NCBI GenBank assembly: GCA_030765065.1
Contig: CM060990.1
Coordinates: 661,986,618 to 662,050,617 of the forward strand
From: Deroplatys truncata
Taxonomy: Eukaryota > Arthropoda > Insecta > Mantodea > Mantidae
Reading direction: 5' to 3'
DNA length: 64,000 nucleotides
Under the pieces are notes generated by a model, which saw only the letters and a list, made by a program, of their open reading frames with translations, did not search any database and was not told where the DNA came from. The translations under genes and the position numbers were made by a program. Positions 1 through 10,728 of this stretch are shown here, piece after piece (positions within the stretch are counted from its first letter, which is position 1; each line of letters opens with the position of its first letter).

Positions 1-135
1 CCAGAATATGAACCCAAGTTTCTTCCTCGCTACACCAGGGACAGATTCCTATGCCTTGTTCGTTAATGAATTTGACCGCTCTGAGCCAGGCAAGCCCTTG
101 TTTTCTGGCTCTATTTCTGGGCAAAATAAAATATT
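1..135 (-). pseudogene. LINE ORF2 C-terminal fragment
   Basis: Read on the minus strand this stretch encodes a segment containing QGLAWLRAVKFIN followed by CPWCSEEETWVHIL. That is the start of the Cys-Cys-His-Cys knuckle found after the reverse transcriptase of many insect non-LTR retrotransposons. The last Cys would lie beyond the left edge of the window. The same 'K-G-x-A-W' plus knuckle arrangement occurs in the LINE at 33870-35560 and the fragment at 30010-30640. It is only a piece, so the clade is not assigned. Confidence 0.55.
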
Positions 136-479
136 CTTCGTTTCTTTAGCTTACAAATCGAAACAACGGTGAATCAGCTGCGATAATCCCTTTTGAAGAG
201 TTTTCAGTAATAATCGACCGTAATTGATTCAAACTGGTACCGGCTGTGAACTGGATTGTCAATATTGAATACCTGGACCATTATGTTAATAGAACCGCAA
301 TGTATTGTACTATATTTCCAGTTATTGTAAGTCAATTGTTTTATCATACTGTGGATATAGGTTATCAAACAATATTATATACTAACTTCAGAAGGCGCTC
401 GTTTTAAAAAGCATTTAAGCCTAGAGTCGCCTCACGCTCTGCGAGCTACGTGAGATCTATTACGGCTATCATCCTTAGG

Positions 480-911
480 GAATGTATGAAGTGAAGGTAC
501 CACAGGAGGCTACAGCTGCAGGCGGAGTTGCCACAGAGACGCGCGGAAGTACCTAACAGTTCCTAGCTCGAAGACCCGACTCACTACTGGAGCAGCCTTG
601 AGAGGGCGATGAACGACACGTCCTCTAGTGTGCACGGGGGATGCTTTCTCCTTGGAGCAAGCATCTGCGCCATCCGCCCGACACCGCCAAACGCCACGAA
701 TCCTAGAAGAGCACCTGAAAAATTAGAAAGAAACTGAATCCAAGAAAAATGAGAGAAAATAAATCGTAGTAGAGAAGAAACCACCACAACATTCGCCAAC
801 GAACCATGGAAAACCATGAAAAACACTAGATTAGAGCGGACGGTCAACGGTAAATGAACGTTGGACCTCCCGAATGCAAGTCTCACACATTACCGCGAAA
901 CTAGCTCTCTC
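480..911 (-). repeat. SINE-B copy (tRNA-headed SINE)
   Basis: The tail of the family lies to the left (gaaggtaccacaggaggc). The head, with a tRNA-like block around 868-905, lies to the right. The body matches the copies at 23503-24045, 55266-55775 and 59581-60045 by eye, sharing the cacagagacgcgcggaag and cgccatccgcccgacacc blocks. The ends are not sharply defined and no clear TSD was found. Confidence 0.6.
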
Positions 912-2227
912 GGTATACGCCTAATTAACGGAGAGGACATTCTAATCCTTAGTTTGCGGAGAGAAGAAACGATATCACGTATTTTTTGGTGTTTTTCGAG
1001 ATTTTTCATTGTTAGTTTCATTTTTTTTAGTCCAGGATTGTATGTGTGTCCTACTCAATACTTTACATGTATTGAGTAGGGCAAAGGCTTTTTTTATAAT
1101 ACCTGAACCTGGAGTGAAAATTGATTTTGATCTAATGAAGGAAAACACTGCCAAATCAGGAATTATCAACGCTTTTACTGAATGTCCTCATTAGTGCCTC
1201 GATTTTTAAAACTTCACAGGTTTATTTTTGCATTAATTTAAAATGTATGCCGGTGAAACTATCAATATTACATAAAAAGTTCCTCTACTAAATAAATATA
1301 AAAATGTTGTAAGTACCACTAGTGAAAAAGTCTAAAAATTGATACAATTTTCAAGAAACTATAAAACTAATAATATGAAAGATGTATAAAATTTCCAGAA
1401 CAAAAGAATTATAACTTTCGCGTGAAATGTTGTTTATAAAAGGTGTTTCCTGCATATCTTACATTTCATTCCTCAGGATGTGGCAACGCCTTTATGTTGG
1501 TACAGTTCACAACGATAATCAAAACACTGTCATCTAAAGGCATCTCGCAGCAGCACTAATTAAATTCCATTAGATGGTTCTGTATGCACTGGTGGCACTC
1601 CAATAACATTATAAAGTGCTCCACACGTAGGTATATAGGAAATTCTACAACAATATATTCCATTTTTACTTACGATATTGTTACATGTTGGGGTGAAGGC
1701 CAAAAAAGATTACCAGAAAATGATTAATTCAGATCATCCCAACACGTACATGGGGTTTGCAACTCGCTGGCAGAAAAATACGAAACCTTGATGTGCATAA
1801 TTAAGGGGAAGGCGTGTGTTTAATATTACACTGAAATATTACATAACACACATTACCTGGGATTTATTCACAAAAACGTTTGGCTTCTCTACATAGTTAA
1901 CAAAGGAAACAGGATAAAGAGAGATGCCACAGAACGTAGACCGGCCACACACGACTGGACCCAACGACCTCTTACTCTCGAGTGACGGTATCTTGCCCCA
2001 CTAAACGTGTCTAGCTAAAGCCAGACAGGGCTGTCATCATAACAGACAATTTCAAACAGATCCTTCCCTTTGGCGTGGTCCGCGCCAAAAGGATATTCGG
2101 TCAAGTCGAAAAATACCCAAGGAGACCCAATAATGAAATGTCTGGTAGTACAACAGTGCGTCTGGTAAGGACAATAAAAGTAATATGCCACAGTATTTTT
2201 ATGAGTTGCATTATTGTTGACAATGAC
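912..2227. other. AT-rich intergenic sequence, nothing recognised
   Basis: Only short open frames without codon bias or homology that I can recognise. No tRNA, splice pair or repeat boundary was found. Confidence 0.4.
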
Positions 2228-2745
2228 AATGACCGGGGAAGGGAGGGGACCCCTTGCACCTGGACCTAACGCGACTCCTTTGTGTTTACCTACTCCAGGA
2301 GGAACGGATGTAGTGAAGGAAACGCAGGTGGCTGTAGGCTACAGGCAGGTAGACGACACAGATGCGCCGAGGTCCCCAATGATTCCAAGCTTGAAGACCC
2401 GGTTATATCAGCGAGATGCTCATAGAAGCCTTCCCTCCGGTGGAATCGGGAGGAACTCGGCCCACCTGAGGCGACTTAGAGAAAACTACCATCTGCAGGG
2501 CCGAGAAGAACGAGCAAGAATCTGCGTCATCTATCCGACACTGACGCCGACACTACACAGCCCCTAAACCTACCTGAAGCGTGAAATGGGAAGCAAAATA
2601 ACAGGAAATGAGAGAAAGGGAATTGTTATAAAAGAGAAACCACCCCAGCATTCGCCTTACTAACCAGGGAAAACCACGAAAAACCCATTGTGAGAGTGGC
2701 CAGGCCCAGGAATCGAATCCAAGACCTGGCGAATGCGAGTATCGT
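2228..2745 (-). repeat. SINE-B copy
   Basis: It matches the family across the tail block (gaggaacggatgtagtgaag), the middle (cgacactgacgccgacac) and the head-proximal block (ccccagcattcgcc, then aaaccacgaaaaaccc). The tRNA-like head is cut short at about 2745. Short open frames inside it are incidental. Confidence 0.6.
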
Positions 2746-3042
2746 TGTATTATCATTATCATCTTCCCCCTCTTCTTCCTCTCGCTCTTAACCTTTAATC
2801 TGCTGTTTGCTCTTCTACCAATAAGATGCTCATTTTCTGATAATTCTGAATCATCGACATTATTTAGTTCTTCCGTATGTCAAGCGTGAATTACTTCTCT
2901 AACACGTTTCGGATTATCCAGAATATCCATGATATTTTACGACACATTTTTGACATGTTTAGTTCACTACCACAAATAGCACTTGTACACCCTCAGATCA
3001 GTGGACACAGCAAACAACAATAATAGGTGTGCTGAAATGTTA

Positions 3043-3081
<39 letters not shown>

Positions 3082-3789
3082 GCCATTGTCAGTGCAACAC
3101 AAACTACCAAGCGGGACAAACCGACATCTCAATTAAATAAATGTTAATATTATTTGAATAATATTCACTAACAAACACAACAAAGGAGAGTTAATGAACA
3201 AGTCTTACAATAACGTAAAGTTCCTTTGAACACACCGCCATTTTCACGTCAATTTAAGATAAAATATAACTTTGGGATCTCAGATGATCCCCCCCCCTTG
3301 TTTCTCTAGCTAATAAGCCCTAACATCTGCCTACTCAGGCAACTCGTCTAAACCGATACTCAAACCCGGACCTTGTGAATTAAATCTCACCGCAGTGTGG
3401 GGAGTTTGTTTTTGCAGTCTCATACTAGATATGGTCGTGGATTTTGAAATATTGTATAGCTGAAAATGTTTTAATTATTACTCAAATAATACTAAAAAAG
3501 CAGTAAAATGAATCAACGTTGAACTCGCTGTTGCGTGTTATTTTTTACTTGTATTTATGACATCTTCCATATTACAGCGCTATCTAAACAACCTAAAACT
3601 CCTGACATTTCACTCTTAAGCGGAGAAGTGGGAGAGCTGCGTTGTATTAGAGCATGTGTCAGGTATTTAGCAGCGCGCCGATAGCAAACAGCTCGCTGGG
3701 ACGTAACGCGGTGAGCAATAGTAAACCACGCTAACATGACAAAATGTAGTGACTTCCATTTTAGGCCTATCAAGCAGAAAAATACTGCT
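2746..3789. other. Non-coding stretch with an ATT microsatellite
   Basis: Contains an uninterrupted (ATT)n run of about 13 units at 3042-3081. Nothing else was recognised. Confidence 0.6.
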
Positions 3790-4330
3790 ATTTATTACTT
3801 TCTCTACTACGTATAGTAAGTAGGGGAAGTATTTTACTCCACCCAAAAAAAATCATAACCAGATTTCAACGGAAATATATGTTTGCAGCCACCTGAACCC
3901 ACAAAAAATTCGTGTGTATCTGAGTGTATGTCTGCGAACAGCATAACTCAAAAACAAAAAGTCGGATAAATACCAAACAAAGTAGTTAAGCTCAATACCA
4001 TCAAGAAATGCAACTCGAAGATTTTTAAGAAAATTCCCCAATCCCAAACTATCCTTTACATAAAAAATGTTTGAAAACTTTGATTTCCCCCAAAATGGCT
4101 TTAGCGATTTCGATTAAAGTGCTATATATTTAATATATCTACATGGCAAATAAAATGCATATCTTGAATTTTCTGCCAGTAGCAGGTGAAGTCCTCTTCA
4201 TTCGTAAAGATTTCTATATACTTTTGTAGACGTGGTGAACGTTAAGAGATACACGAAAACATATTGCACAAAAAATTTTTTAGATATCTTTAAAACGCAC
4301 AATTTATTTTAAATAAATGAGATATGCGTT
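3790..4330 (+). repeat. AT1 element copy (AT-rich DNA repeat)
   Basis: Begins with tactttctctactacgtat and follows the family order: the gtaagtaggggaagtat block, a short TG-rich part, gcataactcaaaaa, gtcggataaataccaaa, then atcttgaattttctg. Other copies lie at 22493-23425, 28155-28925, 31735-33560, 36150-36810, 36825-39860 (split) and 41645-43745 (split). No coding capacity was seen. The right end is uncertain. Confidence 0.6.
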
Positions 4331-4734
4331 ATTATTGTTTTGAATGTTTCAATACTTTTCTCATTTTTACTTCCTCTGCCGCGTATCTAAAAGACAGAGA
4401 ACGTATTGCATTCCATCCAAAAGTTCTATATAGAGTCTTCACCGAAAAGACTCCTGGATCCAAGAAAGGCATTTTTAGAAAAAGGCCCCTGTATATGCAT
4501 AAGCTTGAATAGTAAAACTGAAAACGAAACCGCGGACAAATACGGATGGTTGTTCACGATCTGTGGTAGCAATATCAGTCGAGCACAATAGCTCCGCGCT
4601 GAAACATGTGGAACCGAATGAAATTTCAGCAGTATGAGTGTATCACTGTGTTTGCTCAGCTGTGTGCTCTTGTTCTTGCTGCATCAAATGGCGTCAAAAA
4701 TAGAACCATTCTGATAAGGGTACATTATTGCCCT

Positions 4735-5764
4735 TCCCGATGCAAAATACTTGTATTTTAAGATTATTAAGCAGTGCAAGAGGTTTGGTTTTACCATATA
4801 CAAGAATGTGATCTCATGTGCACTCAACAAAAAATGGTAAGGGCACATGAGGACTTATTCCATAGGGCAAGAAACAGGGAAATCCCCGACCGGCCACCAG
4901 TCGCACCCCGGAGATAATATTTTGTAATGTGAAGGCCCGTGCCTCTGGATCAAATCCTGCAACTCTGTTGCACTGCTATTAGGGATCCCTGTTACTACTA
5001 TGAACACCATAATCAACCAGGATTTGAATCTAGAAAAGTACCGTAAGAGCCAGGGATATAAGCTGTTGCCTAAACACATTGCAGAAGGTGCCACTAACAG
5101 CAGAAAGCAGTATGAACGATACCTAGCTGGTGAAAAGTGAATGCTTATTGTCTTTTTAGATGAGCCATATGTTTATCTAAGTGACTGCAACAAACTCGGG
5201 GTTATATATTACCGACCAAGGGGAAAATAAATTGAAAGTTGGTATTAGAAAAGTAACGAAAATTTCCTCAATGATTTCATAGTAATAGCAACGTACAGTT
5301 ACAGTGGCAAATTAACCATTCGTGTGTACATAAAAATGTGCAAATCAACTCAGCATATTATCAAGCTAACGTCCTGATATCAATTTTCCATACATAAATC
5401 CCTGCTCTCTATGGTGCAGATGTAAATAAAGTCTGATTGCATCAGGATATACGTCTGCTTCAACCTACAAATTTTTTAGAATATACAGAGAGAAATGGGA
5501 ATACATTCCATATCTTTCAGCGACATCCGCGTTAAGTCATCTGATGTATCACTGATAGAGTTTTGTGCATTTGGGTTACTGAAAAGAGCCCCTGGAAGCA
5601 GATGGCCGCGAACTTTGGATAGCTGCCAGGAGGAATGGAATAAACTGGACATCCCTGTGTTTCGTAGCAGTTTGCTCCAGTGGAAGCTGTACTGCAAATT
5701 GATAGCTCAAGCTAAAGGCTGCCAAATAGAACATCACTGCTGGTGGAGGCGTGGTTTTTCATAA
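4735..5764 (+). pseudogene. Decayed Tc1-like transposase
   Basis: Pieces of a Tc1/mariner-superfamily transposase appear in order in shifting frames. They are a DNA-binding segment near 4965-5100 (GIPVTTMNTIINQDL), a first catalytic-region motif FLDEPYVYLSDCNK near 5150-5200, an LHQD motif near 5440-5450 for the second acidic residue, and a C-terminal part at 5495-5764 (EFCAFGLLKRAPGS, then QEEWNKLDIPV). Several stop codons and frameshifts separate them, so it cannot be functional. The family call rests on recalled resemblance. The 5495-5764 open frame is its C-terminus, not a separate gene. Confidence 0.6.
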
Positions 5765-6360
5765 GGTAATAGGGTCTTAAGTTTGTTACCATAGATTGCG
5801 AACAACCTTCTGTGGTGTTCAAAAACAACACAACTGGCCAGTGTCGAGGACTATGTTAATCAAAAATTACAGAAAAAGGTTTATCCAATTTATGAATTCG
5901 ATACAGTTTGAGAAAATGAACAACTTATAGATGGAGATAGGACATGTGGCCAAGGCTAGGTAATAAAATAACAATCATAGAAGTACGAACTTAGTTACTA
6001 CAGAATAGAGATTAGGAACTTAAACTAGGATGAGAAAGTGATACGCTAGAACACTTACCCTTAAATAAGAACATTGTGAATAATTATTTGAGACAAGGCA
6101 AAATCACAGTTGTCATTAAATACTAAACAATTATGTACGTGTTTATAAAGTCATGTAATGATACTACCTAGTAACGTAACATGCTGATTATGTGTTAATA
6201 AAAAATATATACATTACATTGCACACACAATGCTTTTCTCTTTATAATATTTGTATATCTACAAGCATAATAGACTGACAAGCTTTTAATGCAAGCGATA
6301 GGCTTTGCTTGCACGATTCATGGAGTTGCTACCATTATTTTACTATTCATTTTCTTTCAG

Positions 6361-6492
6361 GTGCAGACTGTAAACAAAATGAAGGAACTGGTGCAAGCTC
6401 TTCTTAAGGACCGGAAGAGGCGGCATTGGGTACCCGATACCTTTCTTGGTATTCCTCTGCGTCGTCTGTATGGGGCTGAAGATTCTGATGAG
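6361..6492 (+). CDS. Internal coding exon of an unidentified host gene
   Basis: A 132-bp (44-codon) open block is bounded by a strong acceptor (pyrimidine-rich tract ending tttctttcag) and a good donor (gag|gtatgtatg). Read in phase 0 it gives a basic segment (KDRKRRHWVPDTFLGIPLRR) and ends in GAEDSDE. The next exon I can pair with it is at 14103, which opens with more acidic residues in the same phase. I do not recognise the protein. The basic-then-acidic layout ahead of a C-terminal membrane segment suggests a cytosolic juxtamembrane region. Upstream exons were not found and may lie outside the window. Confidence 0.55.
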
Positions 6493-7089
6493 GTATGTAT
6501 GTGCCAGTAACAGGGAATGGATTTATGTCCATTTCAAAAGGGTTCAGTTACAAGTATAAGTAAGCATAGGGACATGTAATTCTAAGTAATGTATTGCTTG
6601 GGAAAGCTTTTAGTAATGTTACTATCAATATGGGTTTCAATCCACGGTTTCTTATTAGAGCATATTCTACAGAGCCTTCATTAGGATGCTCATCCGGCCT
6701 ATCGGAAATTTCCTTGGCAGCGGGAAGTACGCTGTTTGCCGGTGGAGTTGGATATTCATAACCCCTTAAATTCAAGCTTATAAAATTATAACTAAAATAC
6801 CCGTATACCTTCTTCACAGAAAATGTTGAAAATTATGTCCTTGAGCTGCCATACATCTCTCACAGCTTTTAAGAACATTTTCATTAACACTTAATTCTCC
6901 ATGGCCATGTAAGTATACTTCGTCCGTAAAACAAATTAAACGTGTTTCAGTAGAGCAACCATTAAGAATATCCCAACACACAATTTCATAAATTAATTCT
7001 GCTCACATTACCTCGTGGTTGCAATCCACAACTACGACTATCTTACAGGCTTTTAGTTTTAAAAGTTTAGCGGTATTCCAAGCTGAGGT

Positions 7090-8141
7090 CAAGCCTGCAC
7101 GAACGGCTCCTGGCGCTACACAATCAGATGTGCAAGCCACTCTGTCTGCAATGCAGGCCAAATTCCAGGACTTCACCTCTCGCTGGGCTGAGTTACGCTG
7201 TGCAACCAACACGCGCCTTGCGGCAGTGGAGGCCAAGCAGCGGACCTCGGCCAGGGCAATCTTCGCTCTCTCAAGGCAGATCGCGCAACTCCAGGATGAT
7301 GACGGGATCCTCGCATCGGTCCAGCGCAAGCTGGAACGCATTGAGGGCCATTTCTTCGAACCAGACGACGCCGAAGATGGAAGTGACGACCGATCCACGC
7401 GGCTGGGAGCCCTTCAGGCTTCAGTTGCGGGGCTTCGAGAGCTCCAAACCGCAACCAACGACTACATCTCCAATTCCACAGCAGAACTTCATGACGCCTT
7501 GACAAACAGAGAATTCCATGGTCACATGACAACACTCGCCCTTACAATAAGAAGAATAGCCAAAGAAGAACTCCGCTTCTTCAGGAAGCTTCAACAACCA
7601 GACGCCGATCCACCGGACTGGCCTGACGCAGCACCCAGAGGCCGCGTTAGGCACCCGAAACACTACTGAGCAGCACCACACTCTACTCACCGCGGCGGCA
7701 TGCTGGGCATCGTCCAGCTTGTCTACCGCCACACTATCCCTCTCCTACTTTTCCTTTACAACTCACCCTTGAATTCCCAAGGGCGGCAGCTGGGAACTGC
7801 CGCCACATATTCCCTCTCATAATTTCCCTTCGCACTTCACTTCTGAATTCCCAAGGGCGCAAGCAGGGCCTTGGTCATGCTTGCGTCCTGGCACCTTACT
7901 TTCGCCTGGTTTAGGCCCTCTTGCCGGCCACTATATCCATACCACTGAATGCGCTGGTGCAACAGCGGTACAGCCTCACTAACACACCTGAATTCCTCTT
8001 TCTCCTTCTTCCGTATTTTCCGTCCGGTGGAGGAGTTTTTAGTGGGTATGCCGATTATTGGTGAGTCCCACACTCTCAGTCCCGACTCTCATCGGGGCTG
8101 AGGTTAATGATTAAATCATTTTCTCCTCCACTCGAAAAAAA
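7090..8141 (+). mobile_element. ORF1-only non-LTR retroelement with poly(A) and TSD
   Basis: The insertion is bounded by a perfect 10-bp TSD, aagctgaggt, at 7080-7089 and 8142-8151, and ends in a run of A at 8135-8143. It is GC-richer than its surroundings. It has an open frame to 7669, then about 470 bp of GC-rich trailer with a repeated motif (gaattcccaagggcg) and a final inverted pair around 8083-8105. No reverse transcriptase is present. It may be a 5'-truncated or internally deleted LINE. Confidence 0.75.
7091..7669 (+). CDS. Coiled-coil ORF1-like protein, 5'-truncated
   Basis: The frame is open from the first base after the TSD to a TGA at 7667-7669 (about 192 codons). The first ATG inside the element is at 7151. 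The protein is rich in A, L, Q, R and E, with heptad-like stretches (AAVEAKQRTSARAIFALSRQ; LQASVAGLRELQTATNDYI) that suggest a coiled coil. A basic, proline-rich end follows (RGRVRHPKHY). No RRM, zinc knuckle or enzymatic motif is visible. It resembles the coiled-coil half of a LINE ORF1, an assignment by composition only. Open frames on the minus strand here are shadows. Confidence 0.5.
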   Translation, partial: KPARTAPGATQSDVQATLSAMQAKFQDFTSRWAELRCATNTRLAAVEAKQRTSARAIFALSRQIAQLQDDDGILASVQRKLERIEGHFFEPDDAEDGSDDRSTRLGALQASVAGLRELQTATNDYISNSTAELHDALTNREFHGHMTTLALTIRRIAKEELRFFRKLQQPDADPPDWPDAAPRGRVRHPKHY

Positions 8142-8724
8142 AAGCTGAGGTGTGCGAAGTTCGTGATTCGTGTGCAAGCTTTCTCAGAGACTTCTTTAAA
8201 CTATTCTGTGATGTCATAAATATTTCCTCCGCAAGAATTCAGCGATTTACTTTCGGTTTCTTATCAAGAATAAATCCATTTTTCCGAAATTCATTCACTG
8301 GATTACGAATCGTTTCTCTGTGAAGCGCATGAACAACAGAGAATGTATCTATCAGTTGTCGTCTCACTTCTCTACAAGAGTTCATTGCCAAGTAGGAATT
8401 ATACATGGAGATTCTGTATGCTGAAAAATTTTGGCACTGGACTTTTGGCATTATTACAACACTAACACACTACGTGATCTCACAACGTATCAACCTCTGT
8501 ACAAAAACTTCGCGTCGAAAGATTACACCGCACACAGAGAAGAGGGAAAGTAGAGGAGAAACAGAACCGATTAGAAACAGCACACTTCAGGGCAAGCAAT
8601 TCGCCGAAATATAGCCACGCGTTCAAACGAAGGCTCTGTAATTAAGTACTCTGCAAATCCACAAGCTATATTAGGGATTTGGTGAACCTTTTACCAAGAA
8701 ATAATGGACTACTATACCTCTGAT

Positions 8725-9050
8725 TTCGTCCTGCGCCGTAGCACTGTGGATTAGAGCGTAGAGCTCTAGTTCCCGCCTACGGAATGCGCCCGGTTCGAGC
8801 CCACACATTGGGGTGTGGATTTTAAGTCTCGGTTGCCCACTCAAAATCGTGAGTAAAGTGAGGAGCTGCGATAGGCAGCATTCCTGGCCTCGTGAGTCAA
8901 CTTTCCGGCTGGGAGATGCGTGATGCTGGCCATATCATCTCCCCGTATCGGTTGGATAATCGCCCACCTCTGCTGTGCATAAGTGGGCGTAAGGCCAGCA
9001 GTAGGGTTGGCAGGCCCAGGACCATAGGATTTATTTATTTGTTTATTTAT
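8725..9050 (+). repeat. Possible tRNA-headed SINE (SINE-F)
   Basis: A B-box-like ggttcgagccc lies at about 8791-8801, preceded by an A-box-like segment. A GC-rich body follows, ending in an AT-rich tail (tttatttatttgtttattta). It is a single copy here, so this rests only on architecture. Confidence 0.4.
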
Positions 9051-9699
9051 ACCTCTTTTACCTCTGTTTTCGAGATTTGAGGTCTGACAGTCAGAAAAAA
9101 ACAAGTGAACGCGATACACCCGTTGCTGTGGCCACGGCGTTACCGACGCCACATTGCCACGTGGTCGTTCATTGCTTGTACTCACTCTCTGCGTTACGCT
9201 CTTGGCTTCAGCTTGCAGTTGCTGTGTCTTGGTTTTGCTGTGTGATGGTTATTCACATCTAATAGCGCTTCATACCCTGAGAAAAGAGGTTGCTTTCCGG
9301 GATTTCCGTTTCCTATCTCTGTTATTAATTGTGTCTAATATTTTACAGCTATTGAATTGAGAGTCGTAGTGTTGGCGCCAGCGCTCTCCATTTTTCTAAA
9401 CACATGAAACAATATAACTACTGACGCATAAGGTTGATTTGGTTGATATACGAGTATATGCATGTATTTATTTATATAATATATATACATATATATCTTA
9501 CTCGTTAATTAGTTTACTTTATTGTTTAACTAATGGTTAAAACCAAATTATAAAGATTAAGTGTAATTACGATTTCGTATGACCATTTTTTCCCTCAATC
9601 TGAACCCTTTTTATCGGCACTTCAAAGTGCATGCAAGAGAGTCTCAAGTCCTGGAGTTCTTTTCTTATCCACCTCCTTTATAATTTTAACTCGTAGCAT

Positions 9700-10205
9700 T
9701 CCGCAAACCTCCCCGTAAGGGGAGGGGGGTTCCGACCACTTCAGCTGCCGTGATGCGAGCGCTACGGACGCTGAGGGCGCGTAGTACTTCTGATTTTACC
9801 ATAAGTACGCTGGGCCAAACATCCGAGGCCCTCCCGTTACGGAGTTGTTTGGATTGGGTTGGGCTCGATGGGACAGTGGTTCCGGATACCCATGGTATGA
9901 TACACCTTGGCGGTCCACGTCCAGGCGGGGTTGTGAGACACATCAAGGTTCTAGGGTACCGCCCTGGATAGCCGGTAGACAGTCCACTAGAGTGCTGTCG
10001 GCCCTACCGAGGTTGTTTGGTAGTCTTCCCCTTCTAGGATTGACGCACGTATCCACTTCTGCCCCTGTAATGGGGGACAGGATTAAAATTTTTAGGTGCC
10101 TGCCAAAAGAAGAAGCTCTCTGGGATGGGGGAGTCTCTCGGTTGACGCCCTTCCCCCTAGGCTACATGGAAGCCGTGCAGCCCCTGGTATCGGATTGCGT
10201 AAACC
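9700..10205. repeat. GC-rich island of unknown class
   Basis: About 500 bp of GC-rich sequence with abrupt edges against AT-rich DNA. Overlapping short open frames exist on both strands but none carries a motif I know. It is possibly a fragment of a retroelement leader or tail. Confidence 0.35.
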
Positions 10206-10728
10206 TATTTGTATTGAATTTATGTTTTCATAAGTATGATTAAAATGACTAATGCCTGCTGCCCTTGTGTAGTTGTTCAAAACAAACAAATGTCAGTTCG
10301 TTAATAGTGTTTAGCCAACGATCTTACTACATACGGCCCACAGGCGGTGACACTTGTGATACATGAAATAGTTCAGCATCAGCCAACTGAATGCTGTGAC
10401 GTAAGCGCAAATGTCACTTTCTGCTCCCGGCTATGCAGATGAGAGGAAACCCCGAACGCTATTACGTCACACGACTGCGATATGAGTATATATTGAGCAG
10501 TGACACAGACTGTAAAGGCTAAGCGAAGTGCATTTTATACTCAGTACCTAACCATGCTAACTTTCAAAGTAGTAGCAATTTGATATTTACTGTATATTTT
10601 TAGCACCATAAACTGGAACATTGTGAAATTTATATATGCATTTTATATGCAAAATTGTTTTATTGTACATATTTAATATTTTGTAAATGTATATCTTAAA
10701 ATTCTGATACTCTTTGCATATAAGCAAA

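Larger units (their letters stand above)
6825..8451 (-). pseudogene. Transposase remnant split by a retroelement
   Basis: The minus strand encodes an N-terminal part at 8451-8239 (MYNSYLAMNSCREVRRQLID ... GFILDKKPKVNR) typical of DUF4817/Tc1-like insect transposases. It continues to about 8152, where the insertion at 7090-8141 interrupts it. It resumes below 7089 with AKLLKLKACKIVVVVDC and a degenerate catalytic-region motif, CFTDEVYLHGHGE, near 6890-6930. The motif order on both sides of the insertion matches a single ancestral gene. Stops are present. A sister remnant, also minus strand, is at 29108-29570. Confidence 0.6.

Noticed and set aside
7003..7732. Minus-strand and alternative-frame proteins over the ORF1-like gene
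   Set aside because: Shadows of a GC-rich coding frame; the + frame is bounded by the retroelement insertion.
9750..10243. Overlapping 73- and 132-residue frames
   Set aside because: Open because of GC content; no motif, and frames exist equally on the minus strand.
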